Positions 58,891 to 64,000 of a DNA stretch of 64,000 bases are shown piece after piece. A program made the position numbers and the translations under genes. Positions within the stretch are counted from its first letter, which is position 1, and each line of letters begins with the position of its first letter. This DNA is from SPDF01 sp963812085 (GTDB taxonomy: Bacteria; Gemmatimonadota; Gemmatimonadetes; Gemmatimonadales; GWC2-71-9), in NCBI GenBank assembly GCA_963812085.1, contig CAWETL010000004.1, forward strand, positions 186,001-250,000. The letters are read 5' to 3'. The notes under the pieces are model-generated. The model searched no databases and was not told where the DNA came from. It saw only the letters and a program-made list of their open reading frames with translations.

Positions 58891-60183
58891 CTAGTCGGCC
58901 CGCCGCAATTCCACCCGCCGGTTGAGCGCCCGACCCGCGGCGGTCGTGTTGGTCGCGACGGGGTCGGCCGGGCCGTATCCTCTCGCCGTCAACCGATCGG
59001 CAGGCACTCCGGCGGATACCAGGTATGCCCGCACCGCGCGTGCGCGCTCGTACGAGAGACGTTCGTTGTTCGCGCGCGATCCCGTATCGTCGGTGTAACC
59101 CGCCACCTCCAGGCGGACTCCGGGCTCCAGCAACAACGACGAGGCGGTGCTCCGCAGCGACGACTCCGCTGCCGGGGTGAGCATCGCGCTGCCGGTCTTG
59201 AAGGTCACGTCGCGCAGGATCATCCGGGGCGCCGGGGGGGCTGGTGCCGTGGCCGGCACCGGGCATCCAAGCGCGTCCACCCGGACGCCGGAAGGAGTCC
59301 CGGGGCAGCGATCGCCGTCGTCCGGTACCCCGTCGCCGTCCGAATCTGCGGGCGGCGCGGGTGGCGGGCAGCCGAACTGATCCACGGCGGTGCCGGCTGG
59401 CGTGGCCGGGCAGCGATCGAGCGCGTTCGGCACACCGTCGCCATCGAGGTCCGCATTGCAGCCCGTCTGGTCCACCCGTTGCCCCGGAACCGTCCCCGGG
59501 CACCGGTCCACGCTGTCGAGCACGCCGTCGCCGTCCGAATCCCGCGGGAGCGGGCACCCCGTGGGATCCACCGGCTGCCCGGGGGGCGTGTCGGCGCAGC
59601 GATCATCGTGGTCGGGCACGCCGTCCCGATCGCCGTCCCGGGGTCCCATCCGCCCCGCGTAGATCGAAATCCCCGTCTGGGCGCCGATGTCCCACTGACT
59701 TCCGGAGCCACTTCCCGGCGTGCTCATGTAATCGGCGGCCGCCTCGAAACGGAGGCCCAGCCGCGGGCCGAGCCCGAATCGCAGCCCGATCAACCCACTC
59801 GGTCCTTCCTGTTTCTGGTCGAGACTCCTGCCGTACTGCCGGCTGGCATACCCCACGCCGAAGAGCGCCGTCGCCTTGCCCTGGAGCGGCAGGTGGACGA
59901 GGAGCCGGGCGTCCAGGCCGCTGGCCGTGACCGACGCCGAATCGGGGAGGTTGCTCACGACGTAGTTGCCTTCGAGCTCCAGCGAGAGGTGCCGGGTCAC
60001 GAAGAGGCCTACCTCGGCTCCCACTCCCAATCCGTTCGTGAGCGACAGTGAATCCGGAAAGAACGAATACCGGGCGAGCGGGACCAACTCGACCGTGCCG
60101 CCCCGCTGGGCGGAGGCTGGAGCGGACAGGCACATCGCGACCAGCGGCACCAGGAGCGCGGCTTTGCGGGGAATCGGAACCAT
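58891..60183 (-). CDS. OmpA family protein with thrombospondin type 3 repeats
   Basis: A 430-residue protein: signal peptide (1-26), an eight-stranded-barrel-like N-terminal domain (about 28-180), and four calcium-binding type repeats around DGDRDGVPDHDDRC, DSDGDGVLDSVDRC, DLDGDGVPNALDRC and DSDGDGVPDDGDRC. A C-terminal OmpA peptidoglycan-binding domain (about 322-430) follows, with VAGYTDDTGSRANNERLSYERA. It tethers the outer membrane to the wall; the repeats act as a calcium-stiffened spacer. Confidence 0.92.
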   Translation of the reverse strand: MVPIPRKAALLVPLVAMCLSAPASAQRGGTVELVPLARYSFFPDSLSLTNGLGVGAEVGLFVTRHLSLELEGNYVVSNLPDSASVTASGLDARLLVHLPLQGKATALFGVGYASRQYGRSLDQKQEGPSGLIGLRFGLGPRLGLRFEAAADYMSTPGSGSGSQWDIGAQTGISIYAGRMGPRDGDRDGVPDHDDRCADTPPGQPVDPTGCPLPRDSDGDGVLDSVDRCPGTVPGQRVDQTGCNADLDGDGVPNALDRCPATPAGTAVDQFGCPPPAPPADSDGDGVPDDGDRCPGTPSGVRVDALGCPVPATAPAPPAPRMILRDVTFKTGSAMLTPAAESSLRSTASSLLLEPGVRLEVAGYTDDTGSRANNERLSYERARAVRAYLVSAGVPADRLTARGYGPADPVATNTTAAGRALNRRVELRRAD

Positions 60184-60272
60184 GGCACAAGATACCGCCG
60201 CCCAGGGTACGCGGGCCACAAGGGAGTGGGCTAGATTACACGCCTCCCCAGCCGACGGTGCGGAGTCCCGAG

Positions 60273-61298
60273 ATGCTTTCCGTGTATAGCCGCCAAGGGC
60301 GGGCCGCGATCCTGATCACGCTCCTCGGACTGGCGCTCGTCTTTGCGCTGATGCCCTTCATCTCAGGAATCCTGAGCGCTCCGGTCTTCTACGTGGTGTT
60401 CTCGCCGTGGTACAGCCGGCTGCTGCGCTGGATGCGGCCGTCGCTCGCGGCGGGACTGACCGTCCTGTTCGCCGTGCTCCTCATCATGGTGCCCGGCGCA
60501 TGGCTCGTCACCCTGATCGTAGGCCAAGCGCAAGACGCCCTCACCGCGCTGATGCACGGCCCTTTCCTGGATCGGCTGCAGACCCTGACGGTCGCCGGGC
60601 ACGCGGTCGGCCCGCAACTGGTCGAATACGGACAGACGATGCTCGCCGACGTGGGTCGGGGGGCGTTCGCTGCCGTCGGCACGATGACCCTCATCGGCTT
60701 CAACCTGGCCATCGCGTTCTTCATTCTCTTCTTCATGCTGGTGACCGGCGGCAACAGCTGGCTGGTGGTTCGTCCGTACATCCCCTTCAGCGCCGCGAGC
60801 GCAGAGTTGCTGCGCGAGCGGTTCAGGGCCGTGACCATCTCCACCGTGGTCGGCACCGGGCTCACGGCGACGATCCAGGGGGTACTGGTCGCGCTCGCCT
60901 TCATGGCGACGGGACTGCCGAACGGAGCGTTCTGGGGCGTCGTCACCGTCGTCTTCGCGATCCTGCCGGTGGTGGGCAGCGGGTTGATCTGGATTCCCGG
61001 CGGCTTGGCGCTCCTCCTGGAAGGCTCGGTCGTGCAGGGCCTGGGCTTGCTGGCCTTCGGGGCCGTCGTGGTCGGCAACATCGACAACATCATCCGGCCG
61101 ATCGTCTTCCGCCGCTGGGCGCAGACTCATCCGCTCATCACCATTCTCGGCGCCTTCGCGGGCGTCCGGTATCTGGGCCTGATCGGAATCCTGATCGGCC
61201 CGCTCGCGCTCTCCTACTTCTTCGAGCTGGTCCGGATGTACAACGAGGAGTATGTGGATTTGAGCGGCGACGACCCGCCGGTGCGGCCGCTCGCTTGA
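60273..61298 (+). CDS. AI-2E/PerM family transporter
   Basis: A 341-residue membrane protein with about eight helices in the AI-2E/PerM layout: N-terminal helix pair, a loop with helical segment (ALMHGPFLDRLQTL), FGAVVVGNIDNIIRPIVFRRWAQTHPL, and the final GVRYLGLIGILIGPLALSYF. Members export signals or small ions; this one cannot be specified. ATG 60273 has GGAG upstream. The next gene starts within its stop codon. Confidence 0.88.
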   Translation: MLSVYSRQGRAAILITLLGLALVFALMPFISGILSAPVFYVVFSPWYSRLLRWMRPSLAAGLTVLFAVLLIMVPGAWLVTLIVGQAQDALTALMHGPFLDRLQTLTVAGHAVGPQLVEYGQTMLADVGRGAFAAVGTMTLIGFNLAIAFFILFFMLVTGGNSWLVVRPYIPFSAASAELLRERFRAVTISTVVGTGLTATIQGVLVALAFMATGLPNGAFWGVVTVVFAILPVVGSGLIWIPGGLALLLEGSVVQGLGLLAFGAVVVGNIDNIIRPIVFRRWAQTHPLITILGAFAGVRYLGLIGILIGPLALSYFFELVRMYNEEYVDLSGDDPPVRPLA

Positions 61299-62212
61299 CG
61301 GAGCCGGGGCGTCCCTCGACGCTTCGCCTCGTGCTGGCCTGGGCGGCGGTGTACTTCATCTGGGGCTCGACCTACCTCGGAATCCGCCTGGCCATCGACT
61401 CCATTCCCCCGCTCCTGATGGCGGGCTCCCGGCACCTCCTCGCCGGGCTGATCCTCTTCTCCTGGAGTTCTGTCCGCCATCGCCTTCCCATTCCCGGGAG
61501 CGAAACATGGCTGCGCGCCGGCATCCTGGGCCTGTTGATGCTCGTGACCGCCAACGGGGCCACCACCTGGGCCGAACAACTGGTGCCGAGCGGGCTCACC
61601 GCGCTGATCGTGTGCACCTCTGCCCTGTGGTTGGTCCTGCTCAATTGGCTCTGGCGCGGCGCCGAACCGCCCACCGCGCGGGTGGTGGCGGGCCTGGCGG
61701 CTGGCTTCGGTGGGGTGGCGGTGCTGGTGGCGCCGGGCCATTTCGCGGGGGGCGCACACGTCGACTTGCTGGGCGCCGCCGTGCTCACGGGAGCGGCCCT
61801 CAGCTGGTCGATCGGTTCGATCTACACGCTCAAGCTTCCGCGGCCGACCCACCCGAACCAGTTCGTCTCGATGCAGATGATCGTGGCGGGTGGGGTCCTC
61901 GTGACCGTCGCGCTGCTTTCGGGGGAGGGGGCCGGCTTTTCCCCTCACGCGGTCACCACGACCTCACTCGCTGCCTACCTGTACCTGACCGTCTTCGGGT
62001 CGCTCATTTCCTATTCCGCCTACTTCTGGCTCCTGGGTCATACCACGCCATCCCGTCTCGCCACAATTTCCTACGTGAATCCGCTGGTGGCCGTCCTGCT
62101 CGGATGGGCGCTCGCCGGGGAGTCCCTGTCGCTCCGCACCGCGCTGGCTGCGGCGATCATCCTGCTGGCCGTCGGGCTGATCAGCAGCCGGCCGGTGCGG
62201 CAGGCTGCGTGA
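61295..62212 (+). CDS. EamA/DMT family transporter
   Basis: A 305-residue drug/metabolite transporter with two five-helix EamA repeats: VYFIWGSTYLGIRLAIDSIPPLLMAGSRHLLAG (first repeat) and a second from about residue 160 with VFGSLISYSAYFWLL and YVNPLVAVLLGWALAGE. The start is TTG 61295, overlapping the perM-like stop as TTGA. It probably exports metabolites or amino acids. Confidence 0.9.
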   Translation: MTEPGRPSTLRLVLAWAAVYFIWGSTYLGIRLAIDSIPPLLMAGSRHLLAGLILFSWSSVRHRLPIPGSETWLRAGILGLLMLVTANGATTWAEQLVPSGLTALIVCTSALWLVLLNWLWRGAEPPTARVVAGLAAGFGGVAVLVAPGHFAGGAHVDLLGAAVLTGAALSWSIGSIYTLKLPRPTHPNQFVSMQMIVAGGVLVTVALLSGEGAGFSPHAVTTTSLAAYLYLTVFGSLISYSAYFWLLGHTTPSRLATISYVNPLVAVLLGWALAGESLSLRTALAAAIILLAVGLISSRPVRQAA

Positions 62213-62297
62213 AGCACTTGCGTCCGGGGGGCGCCTGTACACTCTTTGGAAACGTCGCCCGCGCCGGTGCGCGCCGGCCACCAGGGAGGGCTGCCGA

Positions 62298-62861
62298 ATG
62301 CCGTCGCCCCGCGTGCTGATCGAGTTGCCCGCCTGGGTCGATCCGTTCGTCGACTGGCGCCGCCGGTATGCCGAAGTCGAGGAGCGGATGGATCTCGTGG
62401 TGGCTCTGGGCGAGGAACAGGTGCGCCGCGGCACCGGCGGGCCGTTTGCCGCCGCGGTGTTCGAGCGGGACACCGGGGCGCTGGTGGCGGTCGGCGTGAA
62501 CCTGGCCGTGCCCCGGCACAACAGCGCCCTCCATGCGGAGGTGGTCGCGTTGATGATGGCCGAGGCCCGGCTCCAGACGCACTCGCTCGGCGCCGAGGGG
62601 ATTCCGCCGCACGAACTCGTCTCCTCCTGTGAGCCCTGCGCGATGTGCCTCGGCGCCACGCTCTGGAGCGGTGTGCGCCGGCTGGTCGTCGGCGCCACGA
62701 AGGCCGACGCGGAGTCGATCGGGTACGACGAAGGCCCGGTCTTCCCGGAATCCTATGCCTACCTCGAGCGCAAGGGTGTCGAAGTGGTGCGCGGCGTGCG
62801 CCGCGAGGCCGCCCGGGCGCTGTTCGCGGCGTACAAGGCGGCGGGAGGGGAGATCTACTGA
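62298..62861 (+). CDS. Nucleoside/cytidine deaminase family protein
   Basis: A 187-residue zinc deaminase. HAE (in SALHAEVVAL) and PCAMC (in SSCEPCAMCLG) supply the zinc ligands and catalytic glutamate. It is closer to guanine/nucleoside deaminases than to the tRNA adenosine deaminase TadA, judging from its length and the C-terminal region ERKGVEVVRGVRR. The stop TGA overlaps the next start by one base. Confidence 0.88.
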   Translation: MPSPRVLIELPAWVDPFVDWRRRYAEVEERMDLVVALGEEQVRRGTGGPFAAAVFERDTGALVAVGVNLAVPRHNSALHAEVVALMMAEARLQTHSLGAEGIPPHELVSSCEPCAMCLGATLWSGVRRLVVGATKADAESIGYDEGPVFPESYAYLERKGVEVVRGVRREAARALFAAYKAAGGEIY

Positions 62862-63862
62862 TGCCGATTCCACATCGTCGCCTCGGAGCGACCGACCTGG
62901 ACATCACGCGGGTCGGCCTGGGTGCCTGGGCCATCGGCGGGCCGTGGGCCTTCGGCTGGGGCCCGCAGGACGACGGCGCATCGGTGGCCGCCATTCATCG
63001 CGCGGTCGAGCTCGGGATCAACTGGATCGATACGGCCGCCGTCTACGGGCTCGGGCACAGCGAGGCGGTCGTCGGGAAGGCGCTCGCGGCGCTCCCCGCC
63101 GACCGCCGCCCGTTCATTTTCACCAAGTGCGGGCTGGTCTGGGACGAAGGTGACCGGAAGGCCGAGCCGCGACGCGTGCTGCGCCCCGCGTCGATCCGGC
63201 GCGAATGCGACGCCTCCCTCAAGCGGCTGCGCGTGGCGCGCATCGACCTCTACCAGTTCCACTGGCCCGACGAGACCGGCACCGCCCTCGAGGATTCGTG
63301 GGACACCATGCTGCGGCTGGTGGAGGAAGGCAAGGTGCGCTGGCCGGGCGTCTGCAATTTCGACGTGGCGCTTCTCGATCGCTGTGCGGCGCGGGGACCG
63401 GTGGCGTCGCTGCAGCCGCCGCTCTCCCCGATCCGCCGCCGGGCGGCGGCAGCGGAACTCCCGTGGTGCGCCCGGCACGGCACGGGGGTCATCGCGTATA
63501 GCCCGATGCAATCGGGGCTGCTCACCGACGGCTTTTCGGCCGAACGCCTGGCCGCGCTCCCTCCCGACGACTACCGGCACCACGGCACCGAGTTCATGCC
63601 GCCCCGGTTCGCGAAAAACCTGGCGCTGCGGGACGGCCTCCGTCCCGTGGCGGCGCGGCACGGCGTGTCCGTGGGGGAAATCGCGATTGCCTGGGTGCTC
63701 GCGTGGCCGGCGGTCACCGGGGCTATCGTGGGCGCGCGCTCGGCGGCGCAGGTCGATGGCTGGATCCGCGCCGCCTCGCTCGACCTCACGCCCGCGGACC
63801 TCGATGACATCGCCGCCGCGATCGTACGGACAGGGGCGGGCGAGGGGCCGGCACGCCCCTGA
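62861..63862 (+). CDS. Aldo/keto reductase
   Basis: A 333-residue TIM-barrel NADPH-dependent oxidoreductase. The catalytic tetrad is visible: aspartate and tyrosine in WIDTAAVYGLGHSE, lysine in FTKCG and histidine in YQFHWPD. The cofactor segment is VTGAIVGARSAAQVD. One change from relatives is PGVCNFD where SNF is usual. It is coupled to the deaminase gene; substrate unknown. Confidence 0.92.
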   Translation: MPIPHRRLGATDLDITRVGLGAWAIGGPWAFGWGPQDDGASVAAIHRAVELGINWIDTAAVYGLGHSEAVVGKALAALPADRRPFIFTKCGLVWDEGDRKAEPRRVLRPASIRRECDASLKRLRVARIDLYQFHWPDETGTALEDSWDTMLRLVEEGKVRWPGVCNFDVALLDRCAARGPVASLQPPLSPIRRRAAAAELPWCARHGTGVIAYSPMQSGLLTDGFSAERLAALPPDDYRHHGTEFMPPRFAKNLALRDGLRPVAARHGVSVGEIAIAWVLAWPAVTGAIVGARSAAQVDGWIRAASLDLTPADLDDIAAAIVRTGAGEGPARP

Positions 63863-64000
63863 TCTCGGCGGAGCACGGTCGGCGGACCGACCTTCTGTCA
63901 TTGCGGGGAGGCCCCGAGAGGGGCCGACGAAGCAATCTCGTCGGCTCCCTAGCGTCCCGGCGGAAAGATCGAGACTGCCGAACCGACGGCCAGGTGGGTG
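63863..64000. repeat. Intergenic repeat-like sequence
   Basis: Non-coding end of the window. It holds GGCCCC-GAGA-GGGGCC (63910-63925) and GACGA-N7-TCGTC (63926-63942), with ATTGCG upstream and GAAGCAATCTC (63929-63939). The wording CATTGCG...CGAAGCAATCTC is one I associate with dispersed intergenic repeats in several bacterial phyla. Only one copy is present here. Confidence 0.35.

Noticed and set aside
1..64000. CRISPR arrays, rRNA, tRNA, integrases or transposases
   Set aside because: None was seen on either strand. No spaced direct repeats, and no recombinase or transposase motifs among the frames examined.

Overview
This is a high-GC bacterial chromosome segment from an aerobically respiring, diderm heterotroph. 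The evidence for a diderm is OmpA and porin outer-membrane proteins, lipoprotein signals and TAT signals. No rRNA or tRNA is visible, so taxonomy is an inference. The mix of TolB-like/TPR Ser/Thr kinases, a BTAD regulator, many small families with beta-propeller or metallopeptidase folds, and ATGA/GTGA-coupled operons fits Gemmatimonadota or a related soil or sediment phylum. I see no prophage, CRISPR array or intact insertion sequence.

The centrepiece lies at 13.7-22.3 kb. It is a tightly overlapping minus-strand operon for ATP-dependent (class I) anaerobic benzoyl-CoA degradation: PaaX-type regulator, oah, dch, bcrC, bcrB, bcrA, bcrD, an unknown 81-residue CxxC protein, had (carrying a +1 frameshift) and a hemerythrin-like protein. 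The four Bcr subunits would reduce benzoyl-CoA to the dienoyl-CoA. Dch then hydrates it, Had oxidises it and Oah hydrolytically opens the ring. The PaaX-like gene is divergent from a MaoC-type hydratase. The shared 140-bp region carries a direct repeat, one copy over each predicted -10 box, that looks like the operator. No ferredoxin gene is present in the operon. A Rieske-flavoprotein fusion converges on its 3' end.

Left part (0-13.7 kb): amidohydrolase and TM-helix channel-like protein, GNAT acetyltransferase, a kinase-TolB-TPR protein, a PAS protein, an APC permease, LemA plus DUF2207 (frameshifted), a CNT nucleoside transporter, a MoaD-like/beta-propeller pair, and the Rieske-flavoprotein fusion.

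Middle (22.4-45 kb): MaoC and DUF1080 genes; an AT-rich 444-bp island with mutually exclusive hairpins; a four-gene cassette with two membrane proteins and two exported Rieske proteins; a minus-strand greA operon (greA, Cpn10-like, small membrane proteins, DUF983, a propeller lipoprotein) preceded by a strong intrinsic terminator; an aminotransferase-fold protein; VanX-like and Xaa-Pro peptidases; DinB; a complete ctaCDEF cytochrome c oxidase operon with a clear promoter and terminator; an M20 peptidase; YkgJ, DUF423 and FabI.

Right part (42.6-64 kb): the conserved permease/ATPase/tesA head-to-head locus; an FMN reductase; a kinase, BTAD-ATPase and membrane hydrolase operon; a GntR-regulated ABC transporter operon ending in two exported proteins of unknown function; a CxxCH-porin plus cytochrome c pair; an OmpA protein with calcium-binding type repeats; PerM- and EamA-type transporters, a deaminase and an aldo/keto reductase.

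Four genes (DUF2207, had, an ABC ATPase and an exported protein) each contain exactly one extra base. This is either a systematic sequence error or real lesions.
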